DNA of 64,000 nt from SCTD01 sp963784675 (GCA_963784675.1 CAWASE010000002.1:1-64000); one strand, 5' to 3'. Shown: positions 8,822 through 18,960, numbered from the stretch's first letter. Program-made: numbers and translations. Notes: generated by a model from the sequence alone, not told the origin.

Positions 8822-9840
8822 ATGACCGGTCCCGGACCAGCGACGGCGGCGGTCCGCGTGGCGGTGCGGCGCGCGCTCGCCGACCTGGCGGCGGACGCGG
8901 AGGTGGCCGCAGCGGTGTCGGGCGGGGCGGACTCGCTCGCGCTGGCCGCGGCCCTGGCCTTCGAGCGGCCGGGCAGCCGGGCGTGCGTCGTCGACCACGG
9001 GCTGCAGGCCGGCTCCGCCGGGGTGGCCGAGCGAGCAGCCCAGCAGTGCGCGGCGCTGGGCCTGCGGGCGGAGGTGCTGCGCACGCCCGCCCGCCGCCCC
9101 CGCGCCGATCGCCCCCACCGCCCCCACCGCCCGCGGATCATCGGCCCTTCCCCAGCACTCCCGTCCTGGGGATTGCCCGAAGTCGGGCCCAGCCGGCGGC
9201 CCGGAGGCAGCCGCGCGGACCCTGCGCTACGCGCTGCTGGACGCCGCGGCCGACCGGCTCGGCCTGGCCGCGGTGCTGCTCGGCCACACCCGCGACGACC
9301 AGGCCGAGACGGTGCTGCTCGGGCTCGCGCGCGGGTCGGGCGCGCGCTCGCTGGCCGGCATGCCCGCCGCCCGCGGCCGTCACCGGCGACCGCTGCTCGG
9401 CCTGGCCCGCAGCGCGACCGAGCAGGCGTGCGCGGAGCAGGGCCTGGCCCCCTGGTCCGACCCGCACAACACCGACCCGGCCTTTGCGCGCGTCCGGGCC
9501 CGCCGCGACGTGCTGCCCACGCTCGAGGCCCAGCTCGGCCCGGGCGTCGCCGCGGCTCTCGCCCGCAGTGCCGGCCTGCTGCGCGAGGACGCCGACGCCC
9601 TGGACGCCCTGACGCCCGCCCTGCCCGCAGAGCCCGACTGCGCCGAGCTGGCGGCCCTGCTGCCGGCCCTGCGCTCGCGCGCGCTGGCCCGCTGGGCCGC
9701 TGGACGGTGCGGCCACGCCGTCACGTCGACGCACGTGCAGGCCCTGCGCGCGCTGGTCGAGCAGTGGCGCGGGCAGGGGCCGGTGGCGCTGCCGGGTGGG
9801 CTGTCGGTGCGTCGTCGTGACGGGCGGCTAACCTGCGGAC
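8822..9840 (+). CDS. tilS: tRNA(Ile) lysidine synthetase, interrupted by an insertion and frameshift
   Basis: TilS attaches lysine to cytidine 34 of the CAU-anticodon isoleucine tRNA so that it reads AUA codons; it is normally essential. The N-terminal half has the PP-loop SGGADSLAL and CVVDHGLQAGSA. After LRAEVLRTP the sequence runs into about 100 bases of unrelated C-rich and hairpin-forming DNA. Normal TilS sequence then resumes in another frame with PEAAARTLRYALLDAAADR, LLGHTRDDQAETVLLGL and PWSDPHNTDP. The C-terminus (ALPGGLSVRRRDGRLT) has no stop before hpt in that frame, so the end given is approximate. If real, this copy would be broken. Confidence 0.85.
9091..9195. other. structured insertion inside tilS
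   Basis: About 100 bases here have no counterpart in TilS proteins and change the reading frame by one. The first part is C-rich with a doubled GCCCCCACC word (9111-9128). The second part holds two neighbouring inverted repeats: TCCCCAG at 9149-9155 pairs with CTGGGGA at 9166-9172, and GCCCGA at 9175-9180 pairs with TCGGGC at 9183-9188. No coding signal or transposase is present. It may be a small non-autonomous repeat element or a local assembly fault. Clear target duplications are not visible. Confidence 0.45.
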
Positions 9841-9883
9841 GTGACCCCCGGCTGAAGCCCTCGTCCCGCCCGAGATCGAGCGG

Positions 9884-10402
9884 GTGGTCATCTCCGAGCA
9901 GGAGATCGCGACCAAGGTGGCCGAGCTGGCGGCCAGGGTCGACGCCGACTACGGCGGCCGCGAGATCCTGCTGGTCGGCGTGCTCAAGGGCGCGGTGATG
10001 TTCATGGCCGACTTCGCCCGAGCCCTGCGTACCCCGGTCTCGATGGAGTTCATGGCCGTCTCGTCCTACGGCTCTTCGACGAGCTCGAGCGGCGTCGTCC
10101 GCATCCTGAAAGACCTGGACCGCGACATCGTCGACCAGCACGTGCTCGTCGTCGAGGACGTCATCGACAGCGGCCTGACGCTCTCGTGGCTGCTGCGCAA
10201 CATGCGCTCGCGCGGACCCGCGTCGGTCGAGGTGGTGGCCCTGCTGCGCAAGCCCGAGGCCGCCAAGATCGATGTCGCGGTCAAGTACGTGGGGTTCGAC
10301 ATCGCCCCGGACTTCGTCGTCGGCTACGGCCTGGACTACGCCGAGCGCTACCGCGACCTGCCCTTCCTGGGTGTGCTGCGGCCCGAGGTCTACGCGGACT
10401 GA
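9884..10402 (+). CDS. hpt: hypoxanthine phosphoribosyltransferase
   Basis: Hpt salvages hypoxanthine (and guanine) to IMP and GMP using PRPP. The product has the type I PRTase fold, with VGVLKGAVMFMADFARAL near the N-terminus, VSSYGSSTSSSGVVRI, and the PRPP loop VLVVEDVIDSGLTL, ending PDFVVGYGLDYAERYRDLP. The GTG at 9884 is the only start in the open frame. Family members usually have about 14 more residues. A GTG at 9841 followed by a run of five C would supply them if one C were extra (reading TPAEALVPPEIER). It lies between tilS and ftsH, the usual actinobacterial order. Confidence 0.93.
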   Translation: MVISEQEIATKVAELAARVDADYGGREILLVGVLKGAVMFMADFARALRTPVSMEFMAVSSYGSSTSSSGVVRILKDLDRDIVDQHVLVVEDVIDSGLTLSWLLRNMRSRGPASVEVVALLRKPEAAKIDVAVKYVGFDIAPDFVVGYGLDYAERYRDLPFLGVLRPEVYAD

Positions 10403-10536
10403 ACCGGCGCTGCCGCCGACGCCGAACTCGGCCGACACGCCGAGCGGCGACCGCCGGAACAGTGCGGGGAGGCGCTCCGTTGTGCCAGATGAGAGCCTTG
10501 TCGCTCCGGTGTACCGTCGTGCTCCATCATTCTCCT

Positions 10537-10565
10537 AGGAGGGACAGGGCTCTCGCCCTGCGTCG
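10537..10565 (+). promoter_or_regulatory. ftsH ribosome site separated from ATG by a hairpin
   Basis: A strong Shine-Dalgarno AGGAGGG lies at 10537-10543, but the only possible start codon of ftsH is 22 bases further on. Between them is a perfect hairpin: CAGGGC (10545-10550), loop TCTC, GCCCTG (10555-10560). Folding removes 16 bases and leaves an effective spacing of about 6, which is normal. An in-frame TAG at 10536-10538 excludes an upstream start. The hairpin could make ftsH translation depend on RNA structure or temperature, which is inference. Confidence 0.6.
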
Positions 10566-12728
<2,163 letters not shown>

Positions 12729-12745
12729 CCGGACGTCACGGCGAG

Positions 12746-13351
12746 GTGCAGGGCGACCGTTCGCCGGCACGGTCGTCGGCCCGCCCCTACGACGCTGCCC
12801 GGGTGGAGGCCGCCGTCCGCGAGCTGCTGGTGGCCATCGGCGAGGACGTCGAGCGCGAGGGTCTGCGCGAGACGCCGGCGCGGGTCGCGCGCATGTACGC
12901 CGAGGTGTTCTCCGGGCTGCACGTCGATCCGGCCGACCTGCCCATCCCGATCTTCGACGAGCAGCACGACGAGCTGATCATCGTGAAGGACATCCCGCTC
13001 GCCAGCTTCTGCGAGCACCACCTGGTGCCGTGGACCGGCGTGGCCGCCGTCGGCTACCTGCCGGGCGTCGACGGGCGCATCACCGGTCTGTCCAAGCTCG
13101 CGCGGCTGGTCGACCTCTACGCCAAGCGGCCGTCGGTGCAGGAGCGGCTGACGGCGCAGGTGGCTGACGCGCTGGTCGAGCGGCTGGCGCCGAGCGGCGT
13201 GATCGTGGTCGTCGAGGCGGAGCACATGTGCATGACCGTGCGGGGCGTCCAGAAGCCCGGGGCGCGCACCGTCACCTCCGCGGTGCGGGGCACGCTCAAG
13301 AGCTCCGCCGTCACCCGCGCCGAGGCGATGTCGCTGATCCTGGGTCGTTGA
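12746..13351 (+). CDS. folE: GTP cyclohydrolase I
   Basis: FolE opens GTP to 7,8-dihydroneopterin triphosphate, the first step of tetrahydrofolate synthesis. The 201-residue protein has SFCEHHLVPWTGVAAVGYLP with zinc and catalytic ligands, ITGLSKLARLVDLYAKRPSVQERLT cut short here for space as GLSKLARLVDLYAKR, and EAEHMCMTVRGVQKPG with the second zinc cysteine. The GTG start at 12746 is 17 bases after ftsH. Its TGA overlaps the ATG of folP (TGATG), which points to coupled translation of the folate genes folE-folP-(NTF2-like)-folB-folK. Confidence 0.96.
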   Translation: MQGDRSPARSSARPYDAARVEAAVRELLVAIGEDVEREGLRETPARVARMYAEVFSGLHVDPADLPIPIFDEQHDELIIVKDIPLASFCEHHLVPWTGVAAVGYLPGVDGRITGLSKLARLVDLYAKRPSVQERLTAQVADALVERLAPSGVIVVVEAEHMCMTVRGVQKPGARTVTSAVRGTLKSSAVTRAEAMSLILGR

Positions 13352-14184
13352 TGCGCGAGCTCGCCGGCTTCCCGGGCCTCGGACGCACCCGCGTCATGGG
13401 GATCGTCAACGTCACGGCCGACTCCTTCAGTGACGGGGGGCTCCTGCCCGACACCGCGACGGCGGTCCGGCACGGGCTCCGGCTGCTGGACCAGGGCGCC
13501 GATCTGCTGGACGTCGGCGGCGAGTCGACCAGGCCGGGGGCGGAGCGCGTCCCGGTGGCGCAGGAGCTGCACCGGGTGCTGCCGGTGGTGCGCGCGCTGG
13601 TGGCCGCCGGAGCCGTCGTCAGTGTCGACACCACCCGCGCGCAGGTCGCCCGCGAGGCGGTCGACGCGGGCGCGCTGCTGGTCAACGACGTGTCGGGCGG
13701 GCTGGCCGACCCGCCCATCCTGGCCGTGGTGGCGCAGGCCGGGGTGGCCTACTGCGCCATGCACGGCCGCGGTCCGAGCGCGTCGATGCAGCGCCACGCC
13801 GTGTACCGCGACGTCGTGGCCGAGGTCCGCGACGAGCTCACCGCCCGCCGCGACGACGCCCTCGCCGCCGGCGCGGACCGGCTGCTGCTCGATCCGGGCC
13901 TGGGCTTTGCCAAGACCGCTGAGCACAACTGGGCGCTGCTGCGGCGTCTGGACCGGCTCGACCTGGGCCATCCGGTGCTGGTGGGGGCCTCGCGCAAGGC
14001 CTTCCTCGGCGCGCTGCTGGCAGACCCCGACGGCACCGCGCGTCGCCCCGGCGAGCGCGACGACGCGACCGCGGCGGTGGCGGCGCTCGCCGCGCAGGCG
14101 GGGGTCTGGGGAGTCCGGGTGCACGAGGTACGGGCCTGTGCCGACGCGGTGCGCGTCGCCGCGGCGTGGACGGGCCCGGCATGA
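13351..14184 (+). CDS. folP: dihydropteroate synthase
   Basis: FolP joins 6-hydroxymethyl-dihydropterin diphosphate with p-aminobenzoate to give dihydropteroate; it is the target of sulfonamides. The TIM-barrel protein of 277 residues starts MRELAGFPGLGRTRVMGIVN and has NVTADSFSDGG, DVGGESTRPGAERV, VNDVSGG, LDPGLGFAKT and ASRKAFLG, all standard pterin- and sulfonamide-site motifs. The ATG at 13351 overlaps the folE stop, and its end overlaps the ATG of the next gene at 14181. Confidence 0.97.
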   Translation: MRELAGFPGLGRTRVMGIVNVTADSFSDGGLLPDTATAVRHGLRLLDQGADLLDVGGESTRPGAERVPVAQELHRVLPVVRALVAAGAVVSVDTTRAQVAREAVDAGALLVNDVSGGLADPPILAVVAQAGVAYCAMHGRGPSASMQRHAVYRDVVAEVRDELTARRDDALAAGADRLLLDPGLGFAKTAEHNWALLRRLDRLDLGHPVLVGASRKAFLGALLADPDGTARRPGERDDATAAVAALAAQAGVWGVRVHEVRACADAVRVAAAWTGPA

Positions 14185-14594
14185 GCGACGTCGCTGCGGT
14201 CGAGGCCGCGCACACGGCGCTGTACGAGGCTCTGGAGACGGCCGACGTCGACCGCATGCAGACGGTCTGGGACGACGTCGATCCCGAGGCGGTGGTCTGC
14301 GTGCACCCTGGCTGGCCGATGCTGCGCGGCCGGGAGCAGGTGCTGCGCTCCTGCTCGGCGGTGATGGCCGGCACCGACTACGTCCAGTTCTTCCTGACCG
14401 ACGTCGCCGTGCGGCTGCTCGGTGACACCGCCGTCGTCACCTGCACCGAGAACGTCCTCACAGAGGTGTCGGCGACGTCGGAACCGCAGCCGATCGTGGT
14501 GGCGACCGACGTGCTGGTGCGCCGCCCGGACGGCTGGCGGGTGCAGGTGCACCACGGCTCGCCGGTGCTCGGAAAGCTCGTCGACGATGACTGA
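14181..14594 (+). CDS. NTF2-like (SnoaL-type) protein in the folate operon
   Basis: This is a small 137-residue protein of the NTF2-like fold (SnoaL_3 group), starting MSDVAAVEAAHTALYEALET. Conserved parts are VCVHPGWPMLRGREQVL, FFLTDVAVRLLGDTAVVTCTEN shortened here to VRLLGDTAVVTCTEN, and DGWRVQVHHGSPV near the end. Proteins of this fold are small-ligand binders or isomerases; no reaction is established for this one to my knowledge. It overlaps folP by four bases (ATGA) and folB by eight, so it is translated with the folate genes. An alternative GTG start lies at 14166. Confidence 0.85.
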   Translation: MSDVAAVEAAHTALYEALETADVDRMQTVWDDVDPEAVVCVHPGWPMLRGREQVLRSCSAVMAGTDYVQFFLTDVAVRLLGDTAVVTCTENVLTEVSATSEPQPIVVATDVLVRRPDGWRVQVHHGSPVLGKLVDDD

Positions 14595-14907
14595 CCGCAT
14601 CATCCTCACCGGCTTACGGGTGCGGGGCCGGCACGGGGTGCTGGCGCACGAGCGGCGCGACGGCCAGGACTTCGTCGTCGACGCCGTCCTGGAGCTCGAT
14701 CTCGGACCGGCCGCCGCGACGGACGCGCTGGCGGACACGGTCGACTACGGGACGCTCGCCGACCGGCTCGCCGAGGTCGTCGCCGGCGAGCCCGTCGACC
14801 TGATCGAGACGCTCGCCCAGCGACTGGCACAGGTCTGCCTCGGCGATCCTCGGGTCATCACCGCGACCGTCACGGTGCACAAGCCGCAGGCGCCCGTCGC
14901 CCACTGA
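14587..14907 (+). CDS. folB: dihydroneopterin aldolase
   Basis: FolB splits 7,8-dihydroneopterin into 6-hydroxymethyl-dihydropterin and glycolaldehyde, supplying FolK. The 106-residue protein starts MTDRIILTGLRVRGRHGVLAHE with the conserved GxHGVxxxE part. It also has VDYGTLADRLAEVV, the stretch VDLIETLAQRLAQ, and ends VTVHKPQAPV with the catalytic lysine in VHKP. Its ATG at 14587 overlaps the preceding gene, while folK follows 33 bases downstream. Confidence 0.95.
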   Translation: MTDRIILTGLRVRGRHGVLAHERRDGQDFVVDAVLELDLGPAAATDALADTVDYGTLADRLAEVVAGEPVDLIETLAQRLAQVCLGDPRVITATVTVHKPQAPVAH

Positions 14908-14940
14908 CTTCACCGACGTCGCCGTGACCGTGGTGCGGCC

Positions 14941-15873
14941 GTGAACGCCGTCCTGTCGATCGGTTCCAACCTCGGCGACCGCCTGGCGCACCTGCGGCTG
15001 GCCGTCGACGTGCTGCGGCCGGTCGCCGTGTCCTCGGTCTGGGAGGCGGACCCGGTCGGGGGCGTCGCGCAGCAGGACTTCCTCAATGCTGTCGTGCTCT
15101 GCGAGCTGGACGCCGCGAGCGCGTGGCAGCGGGCCCAGCAGGCCGAGCAGCTCGCCGACCGCACGCGCGAGGTGCGGTGGGGGCCGCGGACCCTGGACGT
15201 CGACCTGGTCCTCGCCGACGGCGAGGTGCCGGACGACCTCGAGCTGCCGCACCCGCGCGCCCACCAGCGAGCCTTCGTCCTGGTCCCGTGGCTGGAGGTC
15301 GACCCGGAGGCAACCCTGCCCCAGGGTCGGGTCCGCGACCTGCTGGCCAGCGCTCGACCCCTCGACGGTCCGGGTCACCCGGTGGCGGCTGTGAGCCAGA
15401 CCCGGGTCAGCGTGCTGCTGCAGATCGCCGTCGTCGTGGCGGTGCTGGGCTACGTGCTCGCCGCGCGCGCGTTCGGCTCGGTGCCCTTCCCGTCCTACGG
15501 TCCGGCGCCGGTGGCGCTGCTGGCGGTCGCCGAGCTGTTGATCGCCCGGGTGGTCCGCGACCGGCTGCGGGCGCGGGTGCGCGGGACCGCGCCGGGCCGG
15601 CCCGGGCCCGGCAAGGTGCTGCACCCCATGCAGGTCGCACGCGCGGCCGTGCTGGCGAAGGCCTCCAGCGTGACAGGCGCGGTGGTCGCCGGCTGCTACG
15701 CGGGCATCCTGGTGTGGACGCTGCCGCAGCGCGGCGTGCTGGCCAGCGCCGACCGCTCGGCCGCCGTCGCGGGGCTGACGGCGTCGGCGTCGGTCCTGCT
15801 GGTCGTCGCGGCGCTGGTGCTGGAGCGCACGTGTCGGCTCCCGGAGGATCCGGCCGTAGGGTCCAGGGCGTGA
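14941..15873 (+). CDS. folK: FolK (HPPK) fused in frame to a DUF3180 membrane domain
   Basis: Residues 1 to about 145 are 6-hydroxymethyl-7,8-dihydropterin pyrophosphokinase: MNAVLSIGSNLGDRLAHLR, SSVWEADPVGGVAQQDFLNA, RWGPRTLDVDLVL with the metal-binding aspartates, and LPHPRAHQRAFVLVPW. After GRVRDLLASARPLDGPGHP the frame runs on without a stop into a DUF3180 protein (VSQTRVSVLLQIAVVVAVLG, then FPSYGPAPVALLAVAELL and two more hydrophobic segments). In other actinobacteria these are separate neighbours. A TGA at 15392-15394 in the +1 frame, overlapping the GTG of SQTR, is the stop a normal folK would use, so one missing base near the folK end could also explain the fusion. Confidence 0.88.
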   Translation: MNAVLSIGSNLGDRLAHLRLAVDVLRPVAVSSVWEADPVGGVAQQDFLNAVVLCELDAASAWQRAQQAEQLADRTREVRWGPRTLDVDLVLADGEVPDDLELPHPRAHQRAFVLVPWLEVDPEATLPQGRVRDLLASARPLDGPGHPVAAVSQTRVSVLLQIAVVVAVLGYVLAARAFGSVPFPSYGPAPVALLAVAELLIARVVRDRLRARVRGTAPGRPGPGKVLHPMQVARAAVLAKASSVTGAVVAGCYAGILVWTLPQRGVLASADRSAAVAGLTASASVLLVVAALVLERTCRLPEDPAVGSRA

Positions 15874-16142
15874 CCGACGACCTCGAGCAGCTGTCCACCG
15901 ACGAGCTACGCTCGCGCGCCTTCGCCAAGGCCGAGCACGCCCATGACCTGCCGTTCCTGTGGAGCGTGGTCCGCCACATGCGCAGTGCGCACGCCATCGC
16001 CGCCGAGGACGGTTCGTCCGGGGCGATCACCGGCACCATCGCCGAGGCCGTCCACATCGTCCAGGAGCTTCGCGGCAAGCAGCCCCTGGGCGAGGACGAG
16101 CCCTTGCTCCGGGCGAAGTTCCTGGACTACCTGCGGCCGTAG
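15870..16142 (+). CDS. conserved small protein of unknown function
   Basis: The 90-residue product starts at a GTG that overlaps the DUF3180 stop (GTGA). It reads MTDDLEQLSTDELRSRAFAK, then AEHAHDLPFLWSVVRHMRSA, and ends with a helical part (AITGTIAEAVHIVQELRGK). It is soluble, acidic and predicted all-helical. I know no function for it. Its tight coupling to the folK-DUF3180 gene suggests it belongs to the same transcript. It is convergent with the DUF1684 gene 34 bases away. Confidence 0.75.
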   Translation: MTDDLEQLSTDELRSRAFAKAEHAHDLPFLWSVVRHMRSAHAIAAEDGSSGAITGTIAEAVHIVQELRGKQPLGEDEPLLRAKFLDYLRP

Positions 16143-16176
16143 CGAGGGTCCCCGGCGCCGGCCGTCGGGTCGAGCG

Positions 16177-16758
16177 CTAGGAACGCTCACCGACCGGGAC
16201 GTCGACGTCGAGCACGTTGCCCGCCGGCGGCAGCGGGCAGGCCCAGGCGGGATCGTGCGCGCAGCTGGGGGCGTAGAGGAAGTTCAGGTCCAGCACCAGC
16301 GCGCCGTCCGCCGTGCTCCCGAGGTCGGCGCCCTTGACGGTGTCCAGCAGGTAGCGGCCGCCGCCGTAGCTGCCCGTTCCGGACGAGCGGTCCCGCACAG
16401 GCACCCACAGCCCGCCGCCGTAGGAGTCGAGCCACCATGCGTCCAGGCGGCCCCACGGCGTGCGCAGCACCCCGGCCCGCTCGAACGGCACCACGCCGTC
16501 GGTGCCGGTGGGCAGCTCGAGGCGTCCCGGGTCGGCCGGCTCCAGGCGCGCCTCCACGCGCCAGTCCGGGTCGTACGTCGCGACGCGCAGTCCGCGGAAG
16601 CCCGGCCGCTGCGCGGGGGACGCGGGGTGCTCGGCGAACATCTGGTCCCGCACGGCCTGCCAACCGCTGTGCGCCACCGCCGGGCAGCTCTCGGCCCGGA
16701 CCGCGGCGTACAGCGCGACCGTCTCGCGCCGCCAGTCGAGCAGGTGCGCCGCGTTCAT
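16177..16758 (-). CDS. DUF1684 family protein
   Basis: This 193-residue soluble protein belongs to the DUF1684 family, whose function is not established. Family landmarks are HLLDWRRETVALYAAVRA at the start, EHPASPAQRPGFRGLRVATY, the GGRYLLDTVKGADLG region and LDLNFLYAPSCAHDPAWACP near the end. In other DUF1684 proteins this last part reads like YNPSCAYDPRWACPLAP. It is the third gene of a tight minus-strand group, 10 bases after the NuoD-like gene. This suggests a link to the same unknown process, though the link is positional only. Confidence 0.88.
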   Translation of the reverse strand: MNAAHLLDWRRETVALYAAVRAESCPAVAHSGWQAVRDQMFAEHPASPAQRPGFRGLRVATYDPDWRVEARLEPADPGRLELPTGTDGVVPFERAGVLRTPWGRLDAWWLDSYGGGLWVPVRDRSSGTGSYGGGRYLLDTVKGADLGSTADGALVLDLNFLYAPSCAHDPAWACPLPPAGNVLDVDVPVGERS

Positions 16759-16768
16759 CGGGCCGGGC

Positions 16769-17873
16769 TCACTTGTCGATGTCGCCGATGACGAAGTGCA
16801 ACGAGCACAGCGCGACGACCAGGTCGGTGACGCGGGTGCCGGGCAGCAGCGCGGACAAGACCGAGACGTTGTTGAAGGACGCCGTGCGCATCGCCAGCCG
16901 CCACGGCTGGGCGGCGCCCCGCGAGACCAGCAGATAGCCCTGCAGCCCGAGCGGGTTCTCCGTCCAGGCATAGGTGGAGCCCTCCGGAGCCTTGACGGTC
17001 TTGGGCAGCCGCAGGGCGACCGGACCCGTCGGGAGGGCGTCGAGGCAGGCCAGCGCCAGCGCCAACGACACCTCGACCTGCTCGAGCACGCACGCGAACC
17101 GGGCGGCGGCGTCTCCCGTCGTACGGGTGACGACGCGCACGGGCAGCGCGCCGTACGCGAGGTACGGGCTCGTCCCGGCGCAGGTCCAGGTCGACGCCCG
17201 AGGCGCGGGCGACCGGTCCGCTGACGCCGTGCGAGAGCACCAGCGACGGGTCCAGCACGGCCACGCCCTCGCCCAGGCCGGCGATCCGCTCCGCGAGGCT
17301 CGGCAGCACGCCCCGGACGCCGTCCAGCGCGGCCCGGCAGCGGTCGGTCCAGCCGAGCGGCACGTCGCAGGCCAGACCGCCGACGCGGTTGAACATGTAG
17401 TGCATGCGCCCGCCGGTGGCCTCCTCCATCACGGTCTGCAGCGACTCCCGCTGCGAGAAACCCTGCAGCACCGGCGGTCCCGGCACCGGCGCGGCTCCGA
17501 GGAACAGCAGGTGGCTCAGCACCCGGTTCAGCTCGGCCAGCAGCGTGCGCAGCCACACGGCCCGGTCCGGCAGCTGCATCCCGAGCATCCGCTCGACCGC
17601 CAGCACGATGCCGAGCTCGTTGCCGAAGGCCGAGAGCCAGTCGTGCCGGTTGGCCAGCATCACCAGCTGGCGGTAGTCGCGCACCTCGAACAGCTTCTCG
17701 GCGCCGCGGTGCAGGAAACCGACGTCCGGCTCGGCCGCGGTGATGACGTCGCCGTCGAGCGTCAGCCTCAGCTGCAGGACGCCGTGGCCGCTCGGGTGGT
17801 GCGGCGCCAGGACCAGCACCTCGTCGCAGGTGCCGTGGGCAGCGGCGCCCAGGCCCACCACCCGCTGCTCCAC
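16769..17873 (-). CDS. stand-alone NuoD-like (complex I 49-kDa homologue), single frameshift
   Basis: The product matches the 49-kDa quinone-site subunit of respiratory complex I (NuoD/Nqo4/NDUFS2), about 370 residues. Visible parts are LAPHHPSGHGVLQL with the conserved histidine, VGFLHRGAEKLFEVRDY with the HRG arginine, HDWLSAFGNELGI, RMHYMFNRVGGLA, ENPLGLQGYLLVSRG and the family-like end VIGDIDK. The tyrosine that contacts quinone in Nqo4 (context R-x-D-Y-L) is tryptophan here. No other nuo gene is near. One extra base near 17160 shifts the frame between RRDEP and YLAYGALPVRV. The gene lies 10 bases after a MidA-family methyltransferase gene and 10 before a DUF1684 gene, so these form an operon. 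Confidence 0.88.
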
Positions 17874-17883
17874 CTGACCGAGC

Positions 17884-18885
17884 CTAGAGCGGGTCCGCGA
17901 TGCCGACCGCGTGCACCAGCCAGCAGAACGCGCCCAGGCCCCGCGGCGAGAGCAGCTCGGCCCGCGCGGAGGACTCCGCCAGCAGCCGCAGGTAGCCGCG
18001 CGGGTCGTCGTCGGCCAGCGAGCGGTCGGGCGGGGTGCCGTCGACGCCGAGCGCCAGCAGGGCCGCGCGCTGGCTCAGCAGCCGGCCGCCGCCGCCGGCC
18101 GCCAGCACCGCGTCCATCGCGACGTGCGCGGTGAGATCGCAGGAGCCGTCCGGCAGCGGCAGCACCTGACGACCGTCGCGGTAGCCGGTGAGGGTGGGCC
18201 GGCGGTCCCCCCAGGTCATCAGGTCGCCCTGGACGTGCGCGTAGTCGATCGCGACGGCGAGCCCGCGCCGGAGCTGTGCGACGGCCGCCGCCCAGGCGCG
18301 GTCCCGGGACCGGCCGACCTCCACCCGGCGTCCGTTCGGCCACCAGCGCTCGGCCCAGCCGAGCAGCTCAGCGGCGGCAGGTGCGCCGAGGCGCTCGCTG
18401 CCGTCGGCGTCGACCTCGACCACGCGACCGTCGAACAGCACGTCGACGGGCACCGCGTCGAGCCACTCGTTGGCCAGCAGCAGCCCCTGCAGCGGCGGCA
18501 CCTCGGTGCGCCAGCCGACGTCCGGCTGCCGAGGATCGTCGGCGATCTCCACCCCGGTCAGCCGCCAGCGCGTCGGGACGTCGGGGAGAGCGGCCAGCAG
18601 CTCCCCGCGGCCGGCTCCGACGTCGACGACGTCGAACGGGTCGGGCCGCCCGAGCGCCTCGTCGACCCGGCCGGCCAGCACCCGGACGGCCGCCGCGAAC
18701 GCCGGCCCGGCCGTGGGCGAGGTCCGGAAGTGGTGGGCGGGCGGCTGGTGGCGGAAGAAGCCGTCGTCGCCGTAGAGCGCGTCCTGCATGGCGTCGCGCC
18801 AGGGTCGGTAGGGCACCCGCCACGCTCCCACGACCCGGCGAGGCAACCCGGGGCGGGAGTTGGCCGGGCGGGTGATCCTTCGCAC
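17884..18885 (-). CDS. MidA/NDUFAF7-family SAM-dependent methyltransferase
   Basis: This is a class I methyltransferase of the MidA (DUF185, Methyltransf_28) family. The human member NDUFAF7 methylates an arginine in NDUFS2, the NuoD homologue of complex I. The 333-residue product has WRDAMQDALYGDDGFFRHQ, the usual N-terminal signature, and AHHFRTSP. The SAM site is VVDVGAGRGELLAAL, followed by GLLLANEWLDAVPVDVL and AVAIDYAHVQGDLM. It is the first gene of an operon with a NuoD-like gene, so a conserved enzyme-substrate pair is likely. The start at 18885 is the longest option; later starts are possible. Confidence 0.88.
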   Translation of the reverse strand: MRRITRPANSRPGLPRRVVGAWRVPYRPWRDAMQDALYGDDGFFRHQPPAHHFRTSPTAGPAFAAAVRVLAGRVDEALGRPDPFDVVDVGAGRGELLAALPDVPTRWRLTGVEIADDPRQPDVGWRTEVPPLQGLLLANEWLDAVPVDVLFDGRVVEVDADGSERLGAPAAAELLGWAERWWPNGRRVEVGRSRDRAWAAAVAQLRRGLAVAIDYAHVQGDLMTWGDRRPTLTGYRDGRQVLPLPDGSCDLTAHVAMDAVLAAGGGGRLLSQRAALLALGVDGTPPDRSLADDDPRGYLRLLAESSARAELLSPRGLGAFCWLVHAVGIADPL

Positions 18886-18960
18886 AACCCCAGACGCCGT
18901 GCTGCACCGGCGTTACGCTGGCGGCGCACGTCCGGTACCCCTCGAAGGACTGGAACGGTC

